Translations under genes and position numbers: made by a program
Source: UBA2589 sp965223235
Lineage (GTDB): Bacteria; Gemmatimonadota; Gemmatimonadetes; Longimicrobiales; Gaopeijiaceae
Direction: 5' to 3'
Assembly: GCA_965223235.1 (NCBI GenBank)
Contig: CBDCVV010000001.1
Span: 21,490-85,489, forward strand
Length of the DNA: 64,000 bases
Notes under the pieces: model-generated
Told to the model about the DNA's origin: nothing
What the model saw: the letters and a program-made list of their open reading frames with translations, nothing else
The model's database searches: none
Shown here: piece by piece, positions 9,479-18,535 of the stretch
How the letters are laid out: each line of letters begins with the position of its first letter
Numbering within the stretch: the stretch's first letter is position 1

Positions 9479-10470
9479 GTGGCGCGGAGGGTGATGGCCG
9501 AGGGCCAGAGATCTCCGGAAAGCAGGTATCCACGGTCGCCGCCACCCTGGCTCTCGTCACCGCCACGGCTCTAGCGCTCGTGGTGGCGCCCGAGCCTCCG
9601 TCGCGCTCTCTCGATTCTCAGGTGGGCCCGGTGTCCAGCGGTCTAGCTCACGACGACTTCGACGAGGTGCTCTTTCACCTGCCTTCGGACTCGATGGCGG
9701 GATTCGTCCACATCCCCGCCGGGGCCTTCCTCATGGGGAGCGACCCGGCGCTAGATCGGCTGGCGTTCGAGGTGGAGAGGTGGAGCGCGAACGAAGCCCA
9801 AGGCCACGTCGAAGTGGATCAGTATTATCTCGGACGCACCGAGGTAACGATCGCGCAGTACGCCGCCTTCACGACGTCGGCCCGCCACCAACCCATTCAT
9901 CCAGCGGCACTCGACGGACCTCAGAACCACCCGGTCACACACGTCTCTTGGCCTGACGCCGTCGCCTATACGCGTTGGCTCGACGGCGCGCTTCGCTCCT
10001 CGCCCGACACCCCACCCGCCGTCGCTGCCCTCCTCCGATCCGGCTGGACGATCGAACTGCCTAACGAGGCCCAATGGGAGAAAGGGGCTCGCGGCCCGAA
10101 CGGAGCCGTCTGGCCGTGGGGGAACGATTTCCGCGATGACGCCGCGCACTTCGGGTCCCCAGCTCCGGTACCGGTCGGAACCTTCGAGTGTCTCGCTTGT
10201 GCGTGGGGCCTCCAAGACATGGCCGGCAACGTGTGGGAGTGGACGCGTAGTCCCTACCTCCCTTACCCTTTCGGTGGCACACCGACCGCGACGACCCCGG
10301 CCACGAGCCAGGAGGATGCTCTCTGGGTGATCCGAGGAGGGGGGTTCGGTGACTCGCCTCAACACATTCGAGGCGCGAACCGGGGAGGTGCCGACCCCGG
10401 CGCCCGGCGTCCCTTCATCGGCTTCCGGATCGCGCTGGTGCGAGGTGGCGACGCTTCCGCGCCCCGCTAG
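9469..10470 (+). CDS. formylglycine-generating-enzyme-fold (SUMF1-like) protein, probably not an FGE
   Basis: A GTG at 9457 is possible, but the ATG at 9469 has GGAG 6 bases upstream. The product has one N-terminal membrane or signal segment and then a SUMF1 domain: IPAGAFLMGSD, NHPVTHVSWPDAVAYTRWL, WTIELPNEAQWEKGARG, WPWGNDF, GLQDMAGNVWEWT and VIRGGGFGDS...FIGFRIALV. The two copper-binding cysteines of genuine FGE, expected in the segment after RGG, are absent (GGGFGDSPQHIRG), so sulfatase activation is unlikely. The family also includes binding or scaffold proteins. It overlaps the RnfD-like gene by 10 bases and shares its operon. Tail-to-tail overlap with the CoA transferase is 4 bases. 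Confidence 0.72.
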   Translation: MHVSGAEGDGRGPEISGKQVSTVAATLALVTATALALVVAPEPPSRSLDSQVGPVSSGLAHDDFDEVLFHLPSDSMAGFVHIPAGAFLMGSDPALDRLAFEVERWSANEAQGHVEVDQYYLGRTEVTIAQYAAFTTSARHQPIHPAALDGPQNHPVTHVSWPDAVAYTRWLDGALRSSPDTPPAVAALLRSGWTIELPNEAQWEKGARGPNGAVWPWGNDFRDDAAHFGSPAPVPVGTFECLACAWGLQDMAGNVWEWTRSPYLPYPFGGTPTATTPATSQEDALWVIRGGGFGDSPQHIRGANRGGADPGARRPFIGFRIALVRGGDASAPR

Positions 10471-11648
10471 AAGTCGGCGATCTCCTCCTCGGTAAAGCCC
10501 AACTCCATGAGCACCTCATGCGTATGGGCTCCTGCGGCGGGAGGGGACCGATCGGCGCGGGGGCGGCGTCCATCCATCCGCATCGGGATCGCCACGTCTC
10601 TGTAATCGGGAACCGCCGGATGGGGCGCCTCGGGAAGCATCTCCGCGGCGGCCACCTGCGGATCCGTGGCGACGTCCGCCACGTCGCGGATGGGGGAGGA
10701 AGGCACCGCGTGCGCGCGTAGTCGGCTCAACAGCTCGGACGTGGAAAGGAGTACCGTCTGCTCCTCCACGAGGCGATCGACCTCGGTCCTGTGGGCCACA
10801 CGCGACGGATTCGAGGCGAACCGTGCATCGTCCGCAGCCTCTTCGACTCCGAGGGCAGCGCAGAGACGACGGAAGATTGCGTCGTTCCCCGCCGCAATCA
10901 TGACGTGTCCATCGAGCGTTTCGAACGCACGGTAGGGGGCGATCGATCCCAGGCTCGATCCCATCGGCCCTGGAACATCGCCGGTCGCCAAATGACCGAG
11001 GATGTGGTACGAAACCCAGGCAAGGGACGTGTCCATGAGTGAGGTCTCGAGCCGAGAGCCCCGTCCCTCCTGGTCCCGGACACGAAGCGCGGCCAAGATC
11101 GACAGGGCCGACCACATACCCGTGCCGAAGTCGACGACCGACCCGCCTACGCGAGTCGGAGGGCCATCGGGTTGCCCCGTGACGGAGATGATTCCGGCGA
11201 ACGCCTGCATCAGCGGGTCGTAGCCGGGTTGGTCCGACATCGGTCCGTCTTGGCCGTACGCGCTGATCGACAGATGAATGATGTCGTCCCGAATCGCCCG
11301 AATCGAAGAGTAGTCGATCCCCAGCCGTTCGGCGGCTCGCGGCCGGGAAGCTTGGACGAACACGTCGCTCACGGCCACGAGCCGACGAAGCGCTTCCATC
11401 CCGGACTGCGACTTCAGGTCCAGAACGATGCTTCGCTTGCCACGGTTCGCGGAGAGGAAGAGTGTGCTGTCTCCACCCCAAAAGGGCGGACCCCAAGCCC
11501 TCCCCAAATCTCCTCCCGGCGGCTCCACCTTCACGACTTCGGCACCGAGGTCGGCGAGAATCTGCGTACAAAACGGTCCCGCCAGATTCTGCGCTACGTC
11601 GCAGACCCGTACTCCTTGGAGCGGCCCCGGCGCCGTGCTCCCCTCCAT
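10467..11648 (-). CDS. class III (CaiB/BaiF) CoA transferase
   Basis: A 393-aa protein with the full CaiB/BaiF pattern: GVRVCDVAQNLAGPFCTQILADLGAEVVKVEPP at the N-terminus, then FLSANRGKRSIVLDLK, YGQDGPMSDQPGYDPLMQAFAG and VVDFGTGMWSALSILAAL. Asp173 in VVDFG is the likely catalytic aspartate that forms the acyl-enzyme anhydride in this family. Members move CoA between carboxylic acids (formyl-, carnitine-, succinyl- or benzylsuccinate-type). The substrate is not predictable. Its ATG overlaps the TAA of the upstream PD40-amidohydrolase (TAATG), which implies coupled translation. Confidence 0.85.
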   Translation of the reverse strand: MEGSTAPGPLQGVRVCDVAQNLAGPFCTQILADLGAEVVKVEPPGGDLGRAWGPPFWGGDSTLFLSANRGKRSIVLDLKSQSGMEALRRLVAVSDVFVQASRPRAAERLGIDYSSIRAIRDDIIHLSISAYGQDGPMSDQPGYDPLMQAFAGIISVTGQPDGPPTRVGGSVVDFGTGMWSALSILAALRVRDQEGRGSRLETSLMDTSLAWVSYHILGHLATGDVPGPMGSSLGSIAPYRAFETLDGHVMIAAGNDAIFRRLCAALGVEEAADDARFASNPSRVAHRTEVDRLVEEQTVLLSTSELLSRLRAHAVPSSPIRDVADVATDPQVAAAEMLPEAPHPAVPDYRDVAIPMRMDGRRPRADRSPPAAGAHTHEVLMELGFTEEEIADF

Positions 11649-14600
11649 TAGTTGCCTGTCGTGTGGACCGGAATCGACCCATCGGTCTGCCAGTAGAACC
11701 CTTCCGCAGGTCGCTGTTCAGGCCACCGTTGGTTGAGCGTCGGTCCCTCGAAAAGGCGACCGTTCTTCATGACGAAGCGGATCGTGTTGGTGTTGCGAAG
11801 ATCGTCGAGCGGGTTCGAGTTCAGCACGACCAGGTCGGCAAGCTTACCGACCTCCAGTGATCCAAGGTCGCCATCCAGTCCCAAGGCATCCGCGCCGATG
11901 ATGGTGGCGATCCGGAGCGCCTCGTGGTTCGTCATACGATCCGACGCGCCGACCAACCACAGCTCCCAATGGTAGCCGAGTCCTTGTAGCTGGCCATGAC
12001 TCCCCACGCCCGCCCGACCGCCGGCCTCGACTACGTCATCGAGGAAGTCCGAAATCTCTCGGTGGATGTACTGGGACTCATCGAACCAGCCGGGCACCCG
12101 CCGGGCCGACTTGGAGTAGATCTCCTCCCACGGCGTGAAGGTGGCGAGCTTCGCGTCTCGTAAGACATCGGTCGTGGTATAGAAGAGGTTCTCCGCCCAA
12201 GGCCCACCGTACGTGACCACGATCGTCGGTGTAGTTGCCATGTTCGACTGAGCCACCAGCTCGACCACGTCTTGGTAGAGAGGCACGCCAGGGAGGTTGT
12301 GCTCGGTTCCCGAGTATCCGTCCTGAGCCATCGTCATGTTCAGCCGAAGGTCCAGGCTTCCTTCCGTCGTCGGCATGAGCTCTAGCTCTCGCGCGGCTTG
12401 GATGATCCACTGCCGCACTTCCCGATTCCCGGCTCCGTACATCTTGATCGTTTTGGTATCGAAGTAGTCGGAGTACCTACGGAGCACGTCCCGGGCTTCG
12501 TCGAGGCTGGAAATGCGCTCGCCCGAAAAGACGCCCTGTCCGGTACTGTAGACCCTCGGCCCGACCATGGATCCTGCTCTCACCATGTCTTCGTACGACA
12601 ACACGTCGCTCGATCCCGTTTGTGGATCGCGCGCCGTGGTGACGCCATAGGCGAGGTTCGCCGCATATGACCAGGGCTGCGCCCTGTGCACGCTGAACGA
12701 AGCACGCAGGTGGGCATGAGTATCGACGAAGCCCGGTACGATTGTGGCCCCGCTCATGTCCATCCGCTCGGCATCTCCCGGAACCGTGACGGAAGCCGAC
12801 GGGCCGACCGCGACGATTCGGTTGTCACGCACCACGACCGTGCCTCGCTCGAAAACCTCTTCGCCGTTCATCGTGATGACCCGCGCGTTCTCGAGTGCGA
12901 TCACCCCCCGCGGGATATCGCGATCGACCTCGACGCGAATGCGACGCTCCGCAGGCCGGTACTCGGCGTCTTCTTCTTCCGACTCGTCGTCATCCCCGTC
13001 GGAGTCGTCGTCCGCTGCACCCTCAGCGTCTCGCTCGGCTTCGACACTATCCGCGAAAGCCTCAGCCGCAGCGAGGTCGTACTGAAAGTGGGCGTTTCCG
13101 AGGGCCCAATGGACCGACTGGCCATCCGCGGACCACGCCGGAAACTGAGCCCCGATGTCGGTCAGGCGTGCCGCGGGAAAGGATGCGTTCGCCGGATTCG
13201 CCACGGAGATCGTCGGGGCATCGGGGCCGAGGCCTGTCGGCACGGTTACGGTGTAGAGCTGGTTGCCGACTTGGGCAAGCGCCTGATCTCCCGCCGGGGC
13301 CATTAGGATGAGACTCGCCGGCGTCCCGGAGCCACCGCCACCGTTCGGACTCCCTCCCCTCACCTGAACGTGCTCTCGCCGATCCGAGCCATCCCAACGG
13401 AGCGAAACAAGCCCGGTTCCGGCTTGAAACGCGTAGATCCGATCGGGAGAGCCCGCAAAGTGTGGGCGCGAAAGACCCGACACAGCCGTGATCACCTCCG
13501 CGATCCCCCCGCCCTCCGGGATCGCGACCAACTCGACCGCTCCACGAGGCACCCCTTGGGTCAACGCCTCCTGGTAGGCGCGACGGGGACCTCGAACGGC
13601 TACCACGCGTTCCCCGTCCGGAGACCACACCGACTGTGTGTAGAAGGCAGGGCGGACTGTAATGCGCCGGAGGTCTCCACCTCCGGAATTCACGACATGA
13701 AGGTGCCCTCCCTCGCCCTCTGTGTACGTCGAGAAGACCAGGCGGTCTCCATCCGGAGACCACGCCGGCATAGCGCTCATCGCGCCTCCGTCATCGATCC
13801 GACGAGGCTCCCCGTTCCCTTCCTGAAGGTAGATGTCCCCCATGATGGTGAACGCGATCCGTCTACCATCAGGCGAGGGAGCGATGTCCCGTATCTGCTT
13901 GGCGACGAAGGTGGGTGTGTCTTCGATGGGATAGTCGAAGTCCACCTCGGGCCCCATCGGCAGCTCGACTTCGGCGCGGAATGGGATTTCCGTGGTCTCC
14001 CCAGTCGCGATCGATACGCGCCATATCTTGCCTGCGTAGAAGACGACGACGTCTTCCGAGTCGGGGGTGAAGCTCATACCGGGGTAGGCGTCTCGGGCCG
14101 CGCGCGACTCCTGCTCATCGCGTTGCACCGGAAAGGCGAGCCAACGTTCATCGCCAGTCGTCAGGTCCCGAATCCGTAGCCCGGTTTGCGAGAGGTGTCG
14201 GCTTGCGTAGACCAACCACTGACCGTCGGGCGAAAGCGTCGGTCGGAACGCGCCTCCGTATCGTCCCGAACGAGATGAAGTCTCACCGGTCTCACGATCG
14301 TAGACCGAGAGCTGATAGTCCCGACCGGGGGAGTTGTACTGCCAGGTCCCCGTGCGACGTGCGTACCAGATGTACCGATCGTCGGAGCCGAACGCGGCGC
14401 CCGTGGTCCGCACGTTGGCGGGCTCTTCAATCAGCTGAGCACCACCTCCCCCTTCGCGATGGTACATCCAGAGCTTCCCCTGCCCCGGGTTCTGCTTGGT
14501 GGCAACGATGTACTCGCCGTCGGGTGTCCATTCCGGTGATTGGTACGCGCTCGTCTTCCCAGACGTGATGCGCACGGTATCCGCGCCATCCAATGAAATC

Positions 14601-14980
14601 GTCCAGATCCCGTCCCCGCCGCTCCGATCCGAGACAAAGACGACTGTGGAGCCGTCAGGACTGAACCTTGGCTGCCCGTCGAACGCCATGCCGTGCGTGA
14701 GACGCCGCGCGGTGCCGCCCTCGATGGGGAGGGTATACAGGTCACCCAACAGATCGAAGACGATCGAAGACCCGTCCGGACTCACGTCGACCGAGATCCA
14801 AGAGCCTTCGGTGAAGGTCTCGGTCAAGGTCCGCGTCGGCGTCAGAGGAAGGCCTTCTTTCAGCCGCTCCACTGCCTCATCGACCTCGTCGTCCTCACTC
14901 TGAGCCCGTACGGCGTGGGGTTGCCAAGCCGCACCCAAGACCAACACGCCCAACCCGACAATCGACCAACGGTTCAGCAT
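11648..14980 (-). CDS. PD40/TolB-like propeller fused to amidohydrolase
   Basis: The frame is open to 15949, but the ATG at 14980 gives a proper signal peptide (MLNRWSIVGLGVLVLGAAW..AVRAQ), so the protein is 1110 aa. Residues of about 60-600 carry tandem PD40/TolB beta-propeller repeats (SPDGSSIVF, SPDGSTVVFVSDRSG, TPDGEYIVA, SPDGQWLVYAS and more). After an acidic linker (an Asp/Glu run near 650-670) comes an amidohydrolase-superfamily TIM barrel. It has the strand-1 metal motif VDTHAHL (His-x-His at about 753-755) and a C-terminal LADLVVLNSNPL composite-domain return. Such secreted propeller/amidohydrolase fusions are thought to act on peptides or cyclic amides; the substrate is unknown. It is the first gene of an operon with the CoA transferase. 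Confidence 0.85.
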   Translation of the reverse strand: MLNRWSIVGLGVLVLGAAWQPHAVRAQSEDDEVDEAVERLKEGLPLTPTRTLTETFTEGSWISVDVSPDGSSIVFDLLGDLYTLPIEGGTARRLTHGMAFDGQPRFSPDGSTVVFVSDRSGGDGIWTISLDGADTVRITSGKTSAYQSPEWTPDGEYIVATKQNPGQGKLWMYHREGGGGAQLIEEPANVRTTGAAFGSDDRYIWYARRTGTWQYNSPGRDYQLSVYDRETGETSSRSGRYGGAFRPTLSPDGQWLVYASRHLSQTGLRIRDLTTGDERWLAFPVQRDEQESRAARDAYPGMSFTPDSEDVVVFYAGKIWRVSIATGETTEIPFRAEVELPMGPEVDFDYPIEDTPTFVAKQIRDIAPSPDGRRIAFTIMGDIYLQEGNGEPRRIDDGGAMSAMPAWSPDGDRLVFSTYTEGEGGHLHVVNSGGGDLRRITVRPAFYTQSVWSPDGERVVAVRGPRRAYQEALTQGVPRGAVELVAIPEGGGIAEVITAVSGLSRPHFAGSPDRIYAFQAGTGLVSLRWDGSDRREHVQVRGGSPNGGGGSGTPASLILMAPAGDQALAQVGNQLYTVTVPTGLGPDAPTISVANPANASFPAARLTDIGAQFPAWSADGQSVHWALGNAHFQYDLAAAEAFADSVEAERDAEGAADDDSDGDDDESEEEDAEYRPAERRIRVEVDRDIPRGVIALENARVITMNGEEVFERGTVVVRDNRIVAVGPSASVTVPGDAERMDMSGATIVPGFVDTHAHLRASFSVHRAQPWSYAANLAYGVTTARDPQTGSSDVLSYEDMVRAGSMVGPRVYSTGQGVFSGERISSLDEARDVLRRYSDYFDTKTIKMYGAGNREVRQWIIQAARELELMPTTEGSLDLRLNMTMAQDGYSGTEHNLPGVPLYQDVVELVAQSNMATTPTIVVTYGGPWAENLFYTTTDVLRDAKLATFTPWEEIYSKSARRVPGWFDESQYIHREISDFLDDVVEAGGRAGVGSHGQLQGLGYHWELWLVGASDRMTNHEALRIATIIGADALGLDGDLGSLEVGKLADLVVLNSNPLDDLRNTNTIRFVMKNGRLFEGPTLNQRWPEQRPAEGFYWQTDGSIPVHTTGN

Positions 14981-15145
14981 CCGTCTGCTCCTAGAAGGTG
15001 GCCGGTGTCGTGAGATCGCACCGGTCGCCGGGCAAGATCGCGGGCAGAGACGCACTCCGCCACGCCGGAACCGGAGGTGCGGTCGTCTGTACAGCACCGG
15101 ACTACGGCCCCAGCTTGGGCGCCTACTCAACTGTGAGAAACTCTG
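14981..15145. promoter_or_regulatory. divergent intergenic region between two amidohydrolase genes
   Basis: This 165-base gap separates two divergently read genes and must hold both promoters. No convincing -35/-10 pair or palindrome was recognised by eye. Confidence 0.3.
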
Positions 15146-16297
15146 ATGCTCCGATCCCGATCGACGTGGCGTGCGCTCGCCTGCCTCATAGTCCTGGTGA
15201 CTCCCATAGCTTGTGACGCCCAGCAGCGGCGACCCGCTCAGGATCGGCAACCCACGATCCCCCCTCCAACGATCACCGAGTACAAGCCTCAATCGACTCT
15301 GGTCGTCCCGGAGAACTTCGTGGCGAGAGCCCGCTTCCCCGTGGTGGACATTCACGGGCACCCTCCGACGTTGGATAACGAGGAGGCCATCGAACGGGTG
15401 ATCACGGCCATGGACGAGTTGAACATCGGTGTCATGGTACAGGCCCGGCCCAGTTCGGGTGACCGGCTCCGCTCCCAGATCGAGGCAGTGCGTGAGGCGG
15501 GGTACGAAGACCGCTTCGTCTTCTTCGCTTCGATCGACCTGAGCGATGTCGGCCCGGGGTCTGGGGCGCAGATCGCGGCTCAACTCGAGGCAGACGTGGC
15601 GGCCGGTGCGGTGGGGATCGGAGAGGTCAGCAAAGCGTTCGGGCTCTTCTACGAGAAACAGGACGGCACCCGTCTCCAACTCGACGACCCCGAGCTCGAT
15701 GTCGTCTGGGAGACGGCAGCGCGACTCGGCATCCCGGTCTTCGTCCATACCGCCGATCCGCCAGAGTTCTTCGAGCCCCTCGACCTGACGAACGAGCGGT
15801 GGCTCGAACTCGCGCTCTTCGAGAACCGACGCTTCAACGACCCCACGCGCTTCCCCTCGTTCGAGCAGTTGATGAGCGAGCGGAATCGCATGATCGAGAA
15901 GCACCCGAACACCACCTGGATTCTCGCTCACATGGGTTGGCACACCCACGACCTCGCCGCGCTAGGTGAGATCTTCGATGCCAATCCCAACGTCCTCGCG
16001 GAGGTCGGAGCAGTGCTTTACGACCTCGGTAGACAACCGCGCTTCGCGGCGGAGTTTTTCACCAAGTACAAAGACCGGGTCCTGTTCGGAAAAGACTCCT
16101 TCCGACCCGAAGAGTATCCGTACTTCTGGCGGGTTTTCGAGACGGCGGACGAGTACTTCGATTACTACCGAGATTATCACGCCTTCTGGAAGCTCTACGG
16201 GATGGACCTCTCCGACGACGTACTGCGAGCCATGTACTACGAGAACGCAGCACGGATCATCCCGGGCCTCCCCACAGCTCCATTCGAGGGGTCGTGA
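15146..16297 (+). CDS. amidohydrolase-2 family metal-dependent hydrolase, lipoprotein
   Basis: A 383-aa protein. The N-terminus is hydrophobic and ends in a lipobox-like TPIAC, so lipid anchoring is likely. The core fits amidohydrolase_2 (COG2159): strand-1 VVDIHGHPP (a His-x-His-like metal ligand), TWILAHMGWHTHDL mid-barrel, and RVLFGKDSF at the place of the catalytic Asp on strand 8. Family members include decarboxylases and lactonases such as ACMS decarboxylase relatives. The exact substrate is unknown. The last codons overlap the next gene start by 4 bases (GTGA). Confidence 0.78.
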   Translation: MLRSRSTWRALACLIVLVTPIACDAQQRRPAQDRQPTIPPPTITEYKPQSTLVVPENFVARARFPVVDIHGHPPTLDNEEAIERVITAMDELNIGVMVQARPSSGDRLRSQIEAVREAGYEDRFVFFASIDLSDVGPGSGAQIAAQLEADVAAGAVGIGEVSKAFGLFYEKQDGTRLQLDDPELDVVWETAARLGIPVFVHTADPPEFFEPLDLTNERWLELALFENRRFNDPTRFPSFEQLMSERNRMIEKHPNTTWILAHMGWHTHDLAALGEIFDANPNVLAEVGAVLYDLGRQPRFAAEFFTKYKDRVLFGKDSFRPEEYPYFWRVFETADEYFDYYRDYHAFWKLYGMDLSDDVLRAMYYENAARIIPGLPTAPFEGS

Positions 16298-17771
16298 CGG
16301 TGCATCGCCGACGCACCGGGGCCCTTCTCGCGGTCATGCCGCTCGCCATGGTTGCGTGCGTAGAATCCTCGCCCACACCCGAATCGAATCCGCTTCCCAT
16401 CTTCGCCGGCTCCAACGACTACTGTGCCGTGCCGGACTTCGACTTGGACGTCCTTGCGCACGTTCCGGGGCCGGGAAGCACCCCGGTCGATGACGTGAAC
16501 TGGTTCGCTCGGCCGGTCCCACACGACGGAGACGACTGGATCATCGCCTTCGCGAGTCACGACCAGAACTACCTGTACAACCTCTCCGAAGACCGTCGGG
16601 TGATGATCCCTGATCGCTCCGACGCGGTCGCCACCCCGGACGGGCGGTACATGACCGTCCCCCTCGTACTACACCCCCGACTCGACGATCCGCTTTTATC
16701 CGGTCGACCCCATGCTCGACGCATTGGCGGAAGGCCGTGACGTGCCCTGATCTAGAGCCGTCCTACGTCCATGATCACCCGGCCCTCGGACGGGTGTACT
16801 ATCAGTCGACGGCACTCGTCTCCGAGACGGACACCGATAGCGGACTGGAGTCCCTCTATCGAATGATGTTCTCAGGGACGAGCGACGCCTCGGGCTTCCG
16901 AATCGTCGACTACCTCTTCAGGCATCGAGCGGACGACGGCGAGCTGCTTTCCGTCGAGGCCTCGGCCCCGATGGCGATTTGCCCCGAGATCGAGAACGAT
17001 CTGAACACGCCGTTCATCTCCAAGGACGGCCGGTACGTGGCGGCCCACACCAGTCCCCGTGCTGAGAACGCGTTCCACGCCGGTGCCTCACTCAAGATCT
17101 TCGAGATCACCTCCACCGATCCGTCGAACGGCACGACGACGTGCAGCCAAGTCGCCGACCTCGGCTTCGCCGCCGGAAAGGCTGACTTCAGCTTCGACAA
17201 TTCGATGCTGACCTTTCATCTGAGCCAGGGCGCGTACCTCACCCCGTTCGTGAACGGAGGGCTTCCCGAGCAGACGATTACCGACGTGGTGGTAGCACGC
17301 TTGAACCACGACGCCGAAGGCCGCATCCGAGGCCACTCCGGAGTCCAGCGCCTCTCCACATCGCTGCAAGCCGGCGTGGGAAGCTACTTTCCCGCGTTCT
17401 TCCCCGACGGAAAACTCTTCTTCCTCTCCAACCGCGTGCCCCGTGAAGCCGAGACCGGAAAGGCCTTCGACTTCCGCGTCGTGGACCCCACGGCCCGAGG
17501 ATGGCGCACGGCGATCGACGAGATCGATCGTGAGCAGTGGGCTGTCTTGGGCGAGCTGTGGGCCGACGCGTGTACCCCGAACGTCGCCGCACTCGAAGAG
17601 CCACCCTTCCCCCTCGAAGCACATGAGGCCGCGTTCCAGGCGATGGCGTTGAACGTACCCCAATGTGAAGCCCTCGTCGTGGACGCACGGGCCTCAGACG
17701 GAAGCTCTAGGGGCACGGAGGAATGGGATGGTCTGATGGCGCTGTGCAGCGCCGTCGTGGGAGGCGAATAG
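16294..17771 (+). pseudogene. secreted lipoprotein gene split by two +1 frameshifts
   Basis: Two open frames, 16294-16740 (148 aa) and 16737-17771 (344 aa), look like one gene. The first begins with a lipoprotein signal (LAVMPLAMVAC). After MTVP its frame turns to nonsense, while the +1 frame reads SYYTPDSTIRFYPVD...LAEGRDV. A second +1 shift then rejoins the long downstream frame at PDLEPSYVHDHPALG. Removing one C from the C5 run at 16659-16663 and one C from the C3 run at 16745-16747 restores a continuous protein of about 490 aa. The restored protein has propeller-like features (TPDGRYM, FFPDGKLFFLSNR) and several Cys residues. No family is recognised. It overlaps the amidohydrolase gene and is probably in its operon. 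The breaks may be real decay or sequence error. Confidence 0.7.
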
Positions 17772-17773
17772 AC

Positions 17774-18535
17774 CTAGGGCCGCACTACCGCGTCTAAAAA
17801 GCGCCCATACCCATCGGCGTCTCGGTACCCTGGGAGGACGGGGGCGACCGCACCGTCGTGGAAGACGACAATCGACGGCGCGTGCAGCTGAGAGCCGCGG
17901 TGCAGGAGCTCAACCGAGTGGAGTTGTCGAGTCGCTCCCTCGGGCATCCCGACGCGGCTCGCCTCGCGCTCCGCGAAGTCGATATCGCCGTAGGCGATGA
18001 GCACCGGCAAGACCTCGAAGCCCCTGGTATCGGCCGCCTCGACGACCTCGCCGAAGCCATCTACGGACAAAGGCATGTGCGGCGACCACGAGTACACGAT
18101 CAGAGACCCCGCCGCCGCCTCGAGCGCCGCTAGTACGTCCGAGTCACCGACGACGTTGGCGCGAGGGCCGGGAGCCTTTCGGCGCTCCCGAAAAACGGAA
18201 AGGGTGCACGAAGCGTCGTTCCGACGGGACTCGACGCCGAGAGAGTCATGCCGGGCCACAGTTGCTGCCCCGGCGTGCTCCATGCGCACGGTCACCCACA
18301 CACCGAAGTCCTCTGTCGCATACGCCCGGGCAACACGCTCTGAAGCTACGCGGGGGAGCTCGAGGTAGCCGGGCTCCGCGCTCCACTCGTCGAGAGTGCG
18401 CTCGACGAAGGAGGCACACGTCGTCGTCTCGAGCGACTCTCCGGATAGACGCGGCCGTGGGGCGTCCGGGGTGCATCCGGCGACGGTCAGAGCTACGAGA
18501 ACGAGAAGGGCCCCTCGGGTCCGAGCGCCGGTCAT
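17774..18535 (-). CDS. lipoprotein with degenerate thioredoxin-like domain
   Basis: A 253-aa protein whose N-terminus is a lipoprotein signal (LVALTVAGC). An N-terminal domain of about 30-125 is unassigned. Residues of about 138-253 look like a thioredoxin fold: a strand SLIVYSWSP, helix, strand FEVLPVLIAYGDID, then APSIVVFHDGAVAP (the cis-Pro strand) and a final helix. The active-site position reads WSPHMP rather than WCxxC, so it cannot be a dithiol oxidoreductase. It is translationally coupled (ATGA overlap) to the LytTR regulator, so it may be an accessory or sensor partner of that two-component system (inference). Confidence 0.55.
   Translation of the reverse strand: MTGARTRGALLVLVALTVAGCTPDAPRPRLSGESLETTTCASFVERTLDEWSAEPGYLELPRVASERVARAYATEDFGVWVTVRMEHAGAATVARHDSLGVESRRNDASCTLSVFRERRKAPGPRANVVGDSDVLAALEAAAGSLIVYSWSPHMPLSVDGFGEVVEAADTRGFEVLPVLIAYGDIDFAEREASRVGMPEGATRQLHSVELLHRGSQLHAPSIVVFHDGAVAPVLPGYRDADGYGRFLDAVVRP

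Noticed and set aside
11648..15949. A 1433-aa protein reading through to 15949
   Set aside because: The first 323 residues lie over the plus-strand amidohydrolase gene and lack family features. The ATG at 14980 with a signal peptide is a better start.
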